Made by a program: the position numbers and the translations under genes. The notes under the pieces are model-generated. The model was not told the DNA's origin. It searched no databases and saw nothing but the letters and a program-made list of their open reading frames with translations. From contig CAYTOK010000012.1 in the NCBI GenBank assembly GCA_964439595.1, forward strand, positions 1 through 64,000: a stretch of 64,000 nt of DNA, given 5' to 3'. The DNA comes from CAIJXB01 sp964439595. Lineage in GTDB: Bacteria; Chlamydiota; Chlamydiia; Chlamydiales; Rhabdochlamydiaceae. Of this stretch, positions 18,378 through 26,853 are shown piece after piece (the first letter of the stretch is position 1; every line of letters begins with the position of its first letter).

Positions 18378-19074
18378 CAAATTTTACTTTTCCTCTAAAA
18401 AGGTGCTTGGATTTCAAAAATAGCCTGAAAGCACCTTTCCTCGATAGTCCACACCTCCTATCTTGTGATTACTTTCTGACACCTATTCTGCTTTTTAAAT
18501 TTCAATCCAACAAATGCATAAACTGTAATGATTTGGCTATTTTAGGGAAGGAATTTTTTTTGATCTAAAAAAAACTCTTGCGCTGTTAAATCCTAAAATT
18601 AAGAGTTTTTCTTAGAGCTCCTTTATAAAATCATTTCCTTAAGACTTAGAATCCAGTGGGGTAAATAAAATTGGGCAAAAAAAATCTTATTTCGCTAATT
18701 CCAAAAGGGTTATATAAATTAAAAAAAGAGCGGCGAGTGTTACGACCATGCTACGTAAATAAGCAAGGTTTGAAAATGACGTTTACCTGTAGCTAAAGCC
18801 CCCTCCCTGAAAAAAACAGGGCTTGAAAAAGTTGGGTTAAATGGACTTAAGTGCCGACAATTTAAAGATAAAAGAAAGATAAATCTTCCTCCCACTCTTT
18901 AGAAAGCGAGGGGAAAGTTGTTAAAAAGATGGTTTTCTGTTTAGGATAACCTAAAAAAACATCGGTTAACCTAAAATATTCAGTCTAAAAAATATAGTAT
19001 TTTAGGTGATTTTGACTAATTAAAAACTTAAAAAGAGGAGCAGCGTCGAACAGAGATCCTACGCTGTCAAAAGG
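18378..19074. other. Long intergenic region between hemN and the OmpW-like gene
   Basis: About 700 bases with no convincing reading frame. Two inverted repeats are visible: AAAAACTCTT (18570-18579) with AAGAGTTTTT (18601-18610), and CCCTG / CAGGG around a run of seven A near 18810-18826. A purine-rich GAGGAG lies near 19033 but is too far from the next start to be its ribosome site. The region may hold promoters, a small RNA or relics of a lost gene; nothing is identified. Confidence 0.5.
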
Positions 19075-19752
19075 ATGAAAACATATAAACAATCGTTGGC
19101 TATTCTAGTTTCTATAGTTGTTTTAAGTGGCATGAATAAAGGTTTCTCACTAGAACAAAGCACAGAAAAAAATACAAATGAAATCAATACAAAAGCTGGA
19201 GAATGGATTACAAGAGTTCGCGCTTTGTATATTGACCCCATGGACTCAAGTGGTTCTTTAAGCACGATTCCTGACTCCGGAGTAGGCGTAATGCCAGCCT
19301 GGACAGGAGAATTCGATATTAGCTACATGTTTACAAAAAATTTAGGGGCAGAGCTTATATTAGGAACTTCCTGTCATACAATTAGAGGAAAGAAGGCTTT
19401 AAGCGGAACTAAAATTGGAACTACATGGCTATTGCCTCCAACGTTAACATTACAATGGCGTTTTTTACCTTCTTATAGAATCCAGCCCTACGTAGGAGGT
19501 GGAGTGAATTACACATTATTCTACGGCGAAGGCTGTTCTTTGGCAAACACGCATATGAAATTACAACATGCGTGGGGACCCGCTGCACAAATTGGATTTG
19601 ACTTTTTTCTGAGCAAACATTGGCTTTTCAATTGCGATCTAAAATATATTTGGATGCAAACAACTGCTCATCTTACAGGCGGCGTTCCCGGATCTGTGCA
19701 TGTACACGTAAACCCATTAGTTGTTGGATTTGGCTTTGGGTATAAATGGTAA
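19075..19752 (+). CDS. OmpW-family outer membrane protein
   Basis: 225 residues with a signal peptide at the N-terminus (hydrophobic core roughly residues 7-20). The mature part reads as an eight-stranded beta barrel: P-T-L-T-L-Q-W, then R-I-Q-P-Y-V-G-G-G-V-N-Y near residue 140, and a C-terminal strand G-F-G-F-G-Y-K-W ending in an aromatic residue. These are hallmarks of OmpW, a small porin proposed to pass hydrophobic solutes. The ATG is directly preceded by AAAAGG, unusually close for a ribosome site, but the signal peptide requires this start. It stands alone after a long intergenic region, and a transposase-like gene follows convergently. Confidence 0.85.
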   Translation: MKTYKQSLAILVSIVVLSGMNKGFSLEQSTEKNTNEINTKAGEWITRVRALYIDPMDSSGSLSTIPDSGVGVMPAWTGEFDISYMFTKNLGAELILGTSCHTIRGKKALSGTKIGTTWLLPPTLTLQWRFLPSYRIQPYVGGGVNYTLFYGEGCSLANTHMKLQHAWGPAAQIGFDFFLSKHWLFNCDLKYIWMQTTAHLTGGVPGSVHVHVNPLVVGFGFGYKW

Positions 19753-19763
19753 TTTTTTAAGCG

Positions 19764-20849
19764 TTATTTTTTTGCAGAGGGTTTTTTTTCTTTTTGCGGG
19801 ATTTCCAAGGCTATAGCATATAGTATGGATCTTAGTAGAAGATAAAAAACTCTTTTTTTTTCCAAGTCACACGTTCTGATTTTCTCTTTAAAAGAGCCTA
19901 AATACGAACAGAAAAGTTGGACTGACGAGATTCTTTGATAAAGTAATTTTATTTTATAACTACTGCGAGGAATTGGAGTGAAAATCTTCCTGTCCAATTC
20001 CAGAGGAATTCTTACGCCTAAAAACGCCGCACACCTAGACTGATTCTTGCAATCTACCTGATAACACCTGGAAATGCACTTAAATTTTAAAGTTCCTCTT
20101 TTTTTCTCAAATCCACAGTAAACCATTTGTTTTTTTTCATTCGATGAAGAAATACAAAAGACTTCCCCTAAGGAAGATACTAGAATGTTTTTTTCAGGGA
20201 AAGGAGCAGTATAAGAAATTTCAGGAGTCGTTTTAAATGGGATGATGGGTTTAAAGTGATACTCATCCCACAACTTTGTAATGAACGAAACATCATCATA
20301 GTTCTCATTGGCGATGAGAATCTGCTCTCCCGAAAAAGGGAACAGCTGACGAAACTCTTCGATTAAAGAGTAAGCTACTGAAAATAAATCGCTAGATTTC
20401 TTTTCCAAATTAACTGCGATTGGAATTCCAAAGCAACTTTCCACTAAAAAACTATATCTAAGTCCTCGTTTGTCATCATCAAAGTATCCTAATATAAGTG
20501 GAGCCTTGGGAAGAGGGGTTTTAAGATAAAATGTTTTAATTTGTTGATGGGTCATGTCTATAATTAGTTCTTGATTCACCTTAATCTGCGATAAAAATCG
20601 AGAAAAAGCTGATTCAGAAAAACGATTCTTCTGTTTATTGGGCGCTAGTAAAAGACGCCTGTAAAGTGTTTCCCAGGCCTCAGAAATGGGGTAGTCATTT
20701 CTTCCTCGTCCACGTCTAGAGCGCAGAGAGGAAAAAAGCTTTTCAGCTGGAATGTTTTTTAAAACATTTAAAAGTTGACTCTCCGAATCTAATGATAAAA
20801 CCTGAGTCCAAAAATCTACTAAATATGATTTTTTTTGTTCAGTTACCAT
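19764..20849 (-). CDS. DDE transposase-like protein (IS1182-type) with altered catalytic residues
   Basis: 361 uninterrupted codons. The layout matches DDE transposases of the IS1182 type: N-terminal helical part, first catalytic Asp in I-I-D-M-T (residue 98), G-I-P-I-A-V, then the segment normally A-D-x-G-Y-D, here A-N-E-N-Y-D (Asn181), P-I-I-P, a cysteine-rich insertion (C232 to C273), P-R-S-S-Y-K, and the final segment normally R-T-x-V-E-R, here R-I-S-S-V-Q (Gln311). Thus the second Asp and the Glu of the triad appear replaced. No terminal inverted repeats were recognised at its ends. No clear ribosome site is seen. It may be a dead insertion-sequence relic or a domesticated DNA-binding protein. 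It is convergent with ompW, 11 bases apart. Confidence 0.75.
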   Translation of the reverse strand: MVTEQKKSYLVDFWTQVLSLDSESQLLNVLKNIPAEKLFSSLRSRRGRGRNDYPISEAWETLYRRLLLAPNKQKNRFSESAFSRFLSQIKVNQELIIDMTHQQIKTFYLKTPLPKAPLILGYFDDDKRGLRYSFLVESCFGIPIAVNLEKKSSDLFSVAYSLIEEFRQLFPFSGEQILIANENYDDVSFITKLWDEYHFKPIIPFKTTPEISYTAPFPEKNILVSSLGEVFCISSSNEKKQMVYCGFEKKRGTLKFKCISRCYQVDCKNQSRCAAFLGVRIPLELDRKIFTPIPRSSYKIKLLYQRISSVQLFCSYLGSFKEKIRTCDLEKKRVFYLLLRSILYAIALEIPQKEKKPSAKK

Positions 20850-21054
20850 AGATCAGAAGATGACATAGCGTGATTTTTTAATTTTTTACATATCGATTTC
20901 GATTTCAAAATTAACAAATCTTCTTTTTTTTGTCTCCCTGTTATTTTAAGCTCTTTTACAATACAGGGTAGTTAACTTTAGAAAAAACTATAGCCGTTAA
21001 AAGATCCCTTGTATTAGTATCTCGAAGCCAGATGCAATTTTCAAGGAGGTCGAT

Positions 21055-21516
21055 ATGACATCAATTATCACAAGCAATCTAATACAGATGCAAAGCTCAT
21101 TCAATAAAACTATGGATCGAATGGGTGTTTTTTTAGACGAGCATCCAACCATCTATAAAGCGGCCCTTGTTGCCTGTCACCTCTTTAGAACCTATCCCAT
21201 GTATGGCATGATGCTATATAGCCCAGTAGCTACCGGGACTCTTTTTTTAACCTCGTCCCTGCTTTATAGAGCTGCTGTAGAAAGATTCTGCATTTTCCGC
21301 TTTACCTTACCCTCTATGGCAGGAGGAGTCAGCCTTTGGATAGCAAAAGCTACTGTAACTTCCTTGCTTGCTCAGGGCTCTTTCTACTCTCTCGGAACTT
21401 TCCTCACAGGGTCTTTAGGGTTTTTGCCTCTTGTAGCTTATACAATTTTCATCTGTAAGACATCTCATGATGACATAGAAAACCTCTTAAAGAAAAAAAA
21501 CTGTTGCTGCACATGA
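21055..21516 (+). CDS. Hypothetical membrane protein
   Basis: 153 residues, function unknown. A perfect ribosome site (AAGGAGGT) precedes the ATG, so it is surely translated. A polar N-terminal 30 residues is followed by three to four hydrophobic segments (about 47-75, 88-105, 112-135) and a charged tail ending K-K-K-N-C-C-C-T. The triple cysteine at the C-terminus is odd and could be a lipidation or metal site; this is speculation. Its stop overlaps the menE start in an ATGA junction, so it is translationally coupled to the ligase gene. Confidence 0.75.
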   Translation: MTSIITSNLIQMQSSFNKTMDRMGVFLDEHPTIYKAALVACHLFRTYPMYGMMLYSPVATGTLFLTSSLLYRAAVERFCIFRFTLPSMAGGVSLWIAKATVTSLLAQGSFYSLGTFLTGSLGFLPLVAYTIFICKTSHDDIENLLKKKNCCCT

Positions 21517-22850
21517 CAACATGGCTAACCACATTTTTTTCTTTACCCTTAGAATGTAAATTCCTTCCTGCTATTTTTCTTAAAGAGCAGACCCTTACCT
21601 ATGAGGAATTTGATAGACAAGTTAATGCTACCGCAAAGTCCTTAAAAAAAGCAGGGATATCTGAGGGAATGAGAGTCGCTTTTGTAGGACAAAACTCCCT
21701 TCCTTGTATTTTAGTTATTCTAGCCCTGCTACAACTAGAGGCTAGCCCCTGTATTTTAAGCACTAGGATTCCAAAAGAAACAGTGCTTCCAAAAGCAAAA
21801 GAAGCCAGGGCATCCTTTTTGCTTGATCCCGACTCTTTTTCCATAGCAAGAATCGGATTTGAAGAAAAAACAAAACAGCATATTCTTCTATTTACATCAG
21901 GAAGTTCAGGAACTCCCAAAATAGCCTATCTTACTAAGGAACAGTTCTTAGCAAGCGCCAAAAGCTCCAGTATCTTACTTGACTTAGAGCAAAAAAAAAG
22001 TTGTTACCTTCTTTCTGTTCCTTTATTCCATGTAAGTGGTCTTAGCATTCTTTTTAGATGTTTTTCTATAGGAGCTTCTATAGCTTTAGAAGATAGTCCG
22101 CAAATCACTCATATTTCCCTGGTCCCCACCCAACTCCTACGGTTTATAAAAGAGGAAAAAAAGAATTTTTATTCTAAGCTGCAGTGCCTTCTGCTAGGAG
22201 GAGCTCCTCTAGGAGAAGATCTTCTAAAAAAAGCTCTAGCAAATCATCTACCGCTAAGAACAACCTACGGTATGACAGAAACCGCTTCCCAAATTACAAT
22301 GTCCCACCCCTCTGATATACTTCTTCCTTTGCACCTTGGAAAACCTCTTCCCGGAAAAGAAATACAACTTTCCAGGGAAAATGAAATTCTGGTAAAGGGA
22401 AACTCCCTTTTTTCTGGATATGACACAGAATCTGGACCTTTCCTACCCCTTTTAGAAGGAGGCTGGTTCGCAACTGGAGACCTCGGGTCTTTTAACAGCC
22501 AGGGTAACCTTGTATATAAAGGCAGAAAAGATAATCTCTTCATTTCTGGAGGAGAAAACATCTACCCTGAAGAAATAGAAAAAGCGCTTACAAGCTTAAC
22601 CGGCGTTTCTTTAGCTGCGGTTGTTCCTATAGAAGATCCAGAGTTTGGGGAAAGACCTTTAGCTTTTATTCAAACAGACTTGCCACTACTTAACAAAAAA
22701 GAACTTCAAGAAAAGCTTTCATCTTTACTTCCTAAATTCTGCATACCCATAGACTTTCTTCCCTTTCCGGTAAACACACCTCAAAATTTTAAAATGCAAC
22801 GCAAAGAATTAAAACAATTAGCCACAGATCACTTTATTAATTGCAATTAA
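21513..22850 (+). CDS. menE: AMP-forming acyl-CoA ligase, probable o-succinylbenzoate-CoA ligase MenE
   Basis: 445 residues from the ATG at 21513 that overlaps the preceding stop (an in-frame TTG 9 bases earlier is unlikely). The AMP-binding signature T-S-G-S-S-G-T-P-K is at about residues 128-136, followed by S-L-V-P-T-Q-L, G-G-A-P-L-G, Y-G-M-T-E-T and the hinge G-R-K-D-N-L-F-I-S-G-G-E-N-I-Y-P. The short length, V-P-T-Q-L and G-G-A-P-L-G are typical of MenE, which activates o-succinylbenzoate in menaquinone synthesis. The rest of the pathway is not in this window, except possibly the thioesterase at 24205-24609. Confidence 0.85.
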   Translation: MTTWLTTFFSLPLECKFLPAIFLKEQTLTYEEFDRQVNATAKSLKKAGISEGMRVAFVGQNSLPCILVILALLQLEASPCILSTRIPKETVLPKAKEARASFLLDPDSFSIARIGFEEKTKQHILLFTSGSSGTPKIAYLTKEQFLASAKSSSILLDLEQKKSCYLLSVPLFHVSGLSILFRCFSIGASIALEDSPQITHISLVPTQLLRFIKEEKKNFYSKLQCLLLGGAPLGEDLLKKALANHLPLRTTYGMTETASQITMSHPSDILLPLHLGKPLPGKEIQLSRENEILVKGNSLFSGYDTESGPFLPLLEGGWFATGDLGSFNSQGNLVYKGRKDNLFISGGENIYPEEIEKALTSLTGVSLAAVVPIEDPEFGERPLAFIQTDLPLLNKKELQEKLSSLLPKFCIPIDFLPFPVNTPQNFKMQRKELKQLATDHFINCN

Positions 22851-22907
22851 TAATTAACAATGTCAATATTTAATTATAAAAGCAACTAAGTTAAAAAGGA
22901 TTATTTT

Positions 22908-24203
22908 ATGAGACTAAATAAAGCAATATATATAACATGCGCAATTACTAGCATAAGCTCTCTTTTAGCATACACAAGTCCACCCCAACTCCTTACAGTA
23001 AACACAACAAATGCGCAAACACCCTCTTTAATCCCTACAAAATCCCTACTCGATGCTCTTAGTATCATTGGAGTTCCACTAAGCGACATAGAAAGCCTTC
23101 AAAGTACAGGAGAAGCAAATTCGAATATTGTTTCCCTTTTTACCGAGTATGCTAATAACTCTGATAAAACTATCTATAACACCCTCTCTCAAGAACAAGC
23201 TAACGCCCTTATCCTTTTTGGGTTCAAGCTGAAAAACCAAAATAAAATTACAAGTAAGCCCTTGAACACCTTAATGGTTGCAGAAAAAAAGAGACTAGGT
23301 CTAAGCTCTGCCAATGTCAAAACACTTACCACTTTATCCCTTGCCTTAGAAGACAACCCATCCTATGGGCTTACAGCTGATGATGTGAGTTTTGTAAGAG
23401 AAATGCTTCCGTTTATTGAGGAAAATCCCTTTGCCTTTGCTGATGTTCTAGGTTTGTTAATAAGAGCTTTCATAGTACAAGAAGACTCTGACACTCCTAT
23501 TGACCCTACTGTAGACGATGACATAGAAATTGCTCTCACAAATGCAGCCCAAACACTAACAGACTTAGATGATGACCAAATTGTGAATATCACAAATATT
23601 GCGAACACTTATCAAACAACAGAAGAATTTGATAATTCAGAATCTAATGTAGCAGATCTCAGCGCCGCTATGGCAATAGCTGCAATACCTTTTGGGGTAT
23701 ATGCCCTCTATCCCCTTATTGGGAGTGAAAATGTGTACGCGGTGGATAACATCACAAGAAACTACGAAGGAAACTTCAACCGTGATTATGTGAATCGCTA
23801 TAACGGAGAGGTAAACCGAAATAGAGGAGATTTTCCAAGAGCAGATGGAAGAAATCCAGAAAACCGTGGCAATATAAATAACCGCGGACCAGTGGATCGA
23901 GGAGCTGCAGGCAGAGGACCGGCCGAGAGAGGAGCTGCAGGCAGAGGACCAGCCGAAAGAGGAGCTGCTGGCAACAGAGAGGCTGGTCGGGGTCCTAACA
24001 ACGGGAACATCGGAAATAGAGGACAAAACGGAGGAAGGACAAGAAGCCTAGATAGGTCAAGAATACAAGGGGGAGGAGGGCAAAGGGCCGGTGGCAACAG
24101 AGCAAATGCCGGAAGAGCAAGTGGTAATAGAGCGGGGGGAGGCAGAGCAGGTGGTAATAGGGGTGGTGGAGGTAGAGCTGGAGGGGGCGGGGGTCGTAGA
24201 TAG
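22908..24203 (+). CDS. Exported hypothetical protein with Arg/Gly-rich C-terminal tail
   Basis: 431 residues, not recognised. There is an N-terminal signal-like segment (residues 5-25, possible cleavage after N-A-Q near 37). A middle region of helices (about 40-240) is acidic and rich in Leu and Asn. A hydrophobic stretch near 248-265 could be a membrane segment. From about residue 285 the protein is almost entirely Arg, Gly, Asn and Ala, with a 10-residue repeat R-G-A-A-G-R-G-P-A-E and a Gly/Arg-rich end. RG-rich tails in other proteins bind nucleic acid or polyanions. The ribosome site AAAAAGGA lies 7-8 bases before the ATG. It ends 1 base from the convergent thioesterase gene. Confidence 0.75.
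   Translation: MRLNKAIYITCAITSISSLLAYTSPPQLLTVNTTNAQTPSLIPTKSLLDALSIIGVPLSDIESLQSTGEANSNIVSLFTEYANNSDKTIYNTLSQEQANALILFGFKLKNQNKITSKPLNTLMVAEKKRLGLSSANVKTLTTLSLALEDNPSYGLTADDVSFVREMLPFIEENPFAFADVLGLLIRAFIVQEDSDTPIDPTVDDDIEIALTNAAQTLTDLDDDQIVNITNIANTYQTTEEFDNSESNVADLSAAMAIAAIPFGVYALYPLIGSENVYAVDNITRNYEGNFNRDYVNRYNGEVNRNRGDFPRADGRNPENRGNINNRGPVDRGAAGRGPAERGAAGRGPAERGAAGNREAGRGPNNGNIGNRGQNGGRTRSLDRSRIQGGGGQRAGGNRANAGRASGNRAGGGRAGGNRGGGGRAGGGGGRR
23899..23972 (+). repeat. 30-bp direct repeats coding for R-G-A-A-G-R-G-P-A-E
   Basis: GGAGCTGCAGGCAGAGGACC occurs at 23901 and 23931, with a partial copy at 23961, each spaced by exactly 30 bases, so the coded repeat is 10 residues. Slippage could vary the copy number without breaking the frame. 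Confidence 0.8.
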
Positions 24204-24204
24204 C

Positions 24205-24609
24205 TTACTTAGCAATCGACCTGAGTAAACCAACAAGCTTTTCGGGGATGACTGAAGACTTAGCATCCCCCTTAAAAAGAAATGCATGCACCATTTTAGT
24301 TCTTCCTACAACAACTTCGTCAAAACTACGTGTAATCTCTGTTTCTATAGTAAAAGAGCGATCAGAAATCTTAGAAACTTTAAGAAAAAAAGAAAGGTCA
24401 TCGCCCACTTGTATAGGCGCCTTGTAATCGGCTTCTGCATGAACAACAGGGAAAAGGTACCCCAAAGAAAGTAAGTAGGGCAAAGAATACTCGCTATCTT
24501 GTAAAAAGGTCTCAAATGCCTCTAAAGAATACTGTAGCATGGATCCAAAATAAATCACACCAGTTGCATCCGTATCCCTTAAAAAAACTTTTCTTTGATA
24601 GCGAAACAC
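24205..24609 (-). CDS. Hotdog-fold acyl-CoA thioesterase, 4HBT family
   Basis: 134 residues, the usual size. The active-site signature is R-D-T-D-A-T-G-V-I-Y-F, with the catalytic Asp preceding the Tyr/Phe helix, as in 4-hydroxybenzoyl-CoA thioesterases. The opening F-R-Y-Q-R-K-V-x-x-x-D-T-D also resembles the cyanobacterial and plant enzymes that release 1,4-dihydroxy-2-naphthoate from its CoA ester in phylloquinone synthesis. With menE only 1.4 kb away, a menaquinone-pathway thioesterase is a fair hypothesis; a YbgC-like housekeeping role is the main alternative. It is convergent with the RG-rich protein gene. Confidence 0.85.
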   Translation of the reverse strand: MFRYQRKVFLRDTDATGVIYFGSMLQYSLEAFETFLQDSEYSLPYLLSLGYLFPVVHAEADYKAPIQVGDDLSFFLKVSKISDRSFTIETEITRSFDEVVVGRTKMVHAFLFKGDAKSSVIPEKLVGLLRSIAK

Positions 24610-24765
24610 GGCAACCTCTTTTTTGATTTTTTATAACACACTTATATTAAAGATATAAAAAAAAATCAACATCCTATTTTTTCCTTTTCTTATTGCCCCA
24701 TTGCATAAAACCCCCCCCTTTCTTATAATCTCATCCTTACCCGCACCTTGAGCTAGGAAGCATTC

Positions 24766-26775
24766 ATGGATAAAATAATTCACATGCCCGAAGAACCGTT
24801 TTGCTCTTCTACAGAAAAAGCTTACGACCTTCTCCTGCTAGGACAAACAGCGCTTTCCCAAAAAAAACTTGAAGAAGGGCTCTTCTTTTTTAAAGAAGCC
24901 TGTGAGCTTAAACCTGGCGATCCTAAACTATATTTTGAACAAGGACTTTCTCTATTCGACCTTGGATCAGAAGAAGGCTGTGAAAAAAACCTACTACTAG
25001 CTAATAAAAAATTTAAAATGGCAACATCCCTTCTTCCCGAGTACTTTGAAGCTTGGCAACTATGGGGGCTATCTCTATCTCACCTTGGGCAGTCCTACCA
25101 AGAAACTCACTATTTTTTTGAAGCAGAAGAAAAACTTATAAAAGCTCTAGATCTTACAAGCCACTTAACCGAATCAGATTCTCTTTACGACCTTCACTTT
25201 GAGTATGGTAAAGTAAAAATGGCATTAGCTAAACGTTCAGGAGAAGCCTGTGACTGGCAAATTTCTTTAGAGGCTTTTGAAAAAGCCTCCAAATCCCCTA
25301 ATCATAAAAACCTCGATTTTTGGAATCAATTCGGGCTGGCGTGTCTTGGACTAACTCTTTTAATTAATGACACTAAAATATGCGTTAAAGCAATTCATTG
25401 TTTTAAACATGCCATCACACAAGACTCTTCAAATTACGATGGCTGGAGAAATCTTGCCAAAGCAATGCAATTTCTTTATTACCGCACACATGATGAAGAC
25501 CATTTTTCTCAAGCTAATGAATGCTTTGGAGCCTGTTCCCAGTTAAGACCCCTAGATCCTGCTCTTTGGCTCTTTTGGGCTCTTTTTTTACTAAAAAGCG
25601 GCAAAGCGACGCGAGATATAAAAAAACTACGATCCTGCCTAGAAAAAACACAAAAAGCTCATGCTTTAGACCCTCAGATAGCGGAATCTATCGCCTGCTG
25701 GGGAGAAGCTCTTTGTTTTGTGGGGAATTTGACTGAAGAGATAGAACTCATTTATGCTGGACAAAATAAAATTAGCGAAGCCTTGGAAATGCATTCCGAA
25801 TCCCCTGAAATATGGCACTCTTTAGGCGAAAGCTTCAACTGTTTAGGTGCTTATTTTGAAGATATTGACTACTACTACCAAGCTATTGAAAAATTCCAAA
25901 CAGGACTTTCTATTGATAGATCTAAAAATGAGATTTGGTTTTCTATTGGAAAAGCCTATACTCTTATAGGAGATTCCCTATCTGACATTGAAACCTTAGA
26001 AAAATCTTTCCACTTTTACCGCAAAGCAATATCCCTATCTCCCTCTACTAGCTCTTACCATTTTGAGTATGCTTGCAGTTTAACTAAGGCAGGAGAACTC
26101 ACTGGGGAAGAGCACACCCTAGAATGCGCTATTTTAGAGTTTGAAAAATCTCTTTACAGTCAAAAAAATGCGCTCTATTTACACCCGGAATGGCTCTTTG
26201 AATATGCTAAAGCACTTGACCTTTACGCAGAATTTTTTGAAGAAAAAAGCCACTACCATAAAGCCATTGAAATCCTCTCCCATGTCTTAATGATAGATCC
26301 TGATTTTCCTGGCATTCACTACCATTTAGCTCTAGTTCACTCCCATTTAGGAGAGCTGATAGAGGAAATCGATAGTTTTTACCGTGCCCTACACTTTTTT
26401 AAACTCGCCCTGAAACACGATGAAGAAAACGACGAAATCCTTTTAAATTTAGGCGTAACTTTAATCAATATTTCTGAGCTCACAGAAAACTCCTCTGAAA
26501 GAGAAGTCTGCTATCAAGATGCCGAAATAAAATTAATACAAGCTGCTAAATCTGGCAATTTACAAGCATACTACCAACTAGCTTGTCTGTTCTCTTTAAA
26601 AGAAGATACCGATAGATCCATTCATTTTCTTTTAAAGGCAGAATCGTTCGACGCCTTGCCCTATACAGAAGAGCTTTTGGAAGACGAGTGGTTATCTTCT
26701 ACGAGAGGTTCCAGTGCTTTCAAGGAACTCGTACATTACCTAGAAAAAAAAGAAACGCTCCAAGAAGACTCTTAA
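24766..26775 (+). CDS. TPR-repeat protein
   Basis: 669 residues made almost wholly of tetratricopeptide-like helical hairpins, rich in Leu, Ala and aromatic residues, with many Y-x-x-A-I-E-x-F and D-P/L-S-P turns recurring at roughly 35- to 70-residue spacing. Many repeats carry an inserted D-I-x-x-x-x-x-Y segment. No signal peptide or membrane helix, so it is probably a cytoplasmic scaffold or chaperone-like protein; the partner is unknown. AGGAAG precedes the ATG. yidC starts 78 bases downstream on the same strand. Confidence 0.85.
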   Translation: MDKIIHMPEEPFCSSTEKAYDLLLLGQTALSQKKLEEGLFFFKEACELKPGDPKLYFEQGLSLFDLGSEEGCEKNLLLANKKFKMATSLLPEYFEAWQLWGLSLSHLGQSYQETHYFFEAEEKLIKALDLTSHLTESDSLYDLHFEYGKVKMALAKRSGEACDWQISLEAFEKASKSPNHKNLDFWNQFGLACLGLTLLINDTKICVKAIHCFKHAITQDSSNYDGWRNLAKAMQFLYYRTHDEDHFSQANECFGACSQLRPLDPALWLFWALFLLKSGKATRDIKKLRSCLEKTQKAHALDPQIAESIACWGEALCFVGNLTEEIELIYAGQNKISEALEMHSESPEIWHSLGESFNCLGAYFEDIDYYYQAIEKFQTGLSIDRSKNEIWFSIGKAYTLIGDSLSDIETLEKSFHFYRKAISLSPSTSSYHFEYACSLTKAGELTGEEHTLECAILEFEKSLYSQKNALYLHPEWLFEYAKALDLYAEFFEEKSHYHKAIEILSHVLMIDPDFPGIHYHLALVHSHLGELIEEIDSFYRALHFFKLALKHDEENDEILLNLGVTLINISELTENSSEREVCYQDAEIKLIQAAKSGNLQAYYQLACLFSLKEDTDRSIHFLLKAESFDALPYTEELLEDEWLSSTRGSSAFKELVHYLEKKETLQEDS

Positions 26776-26853
26776 TTTTTTTTCATCTTAGGTTTTTATC
26801 CTTCCTTGTGATAGGATTACATATTTAATTTCATTTTTTAAGGACATTCTTAT

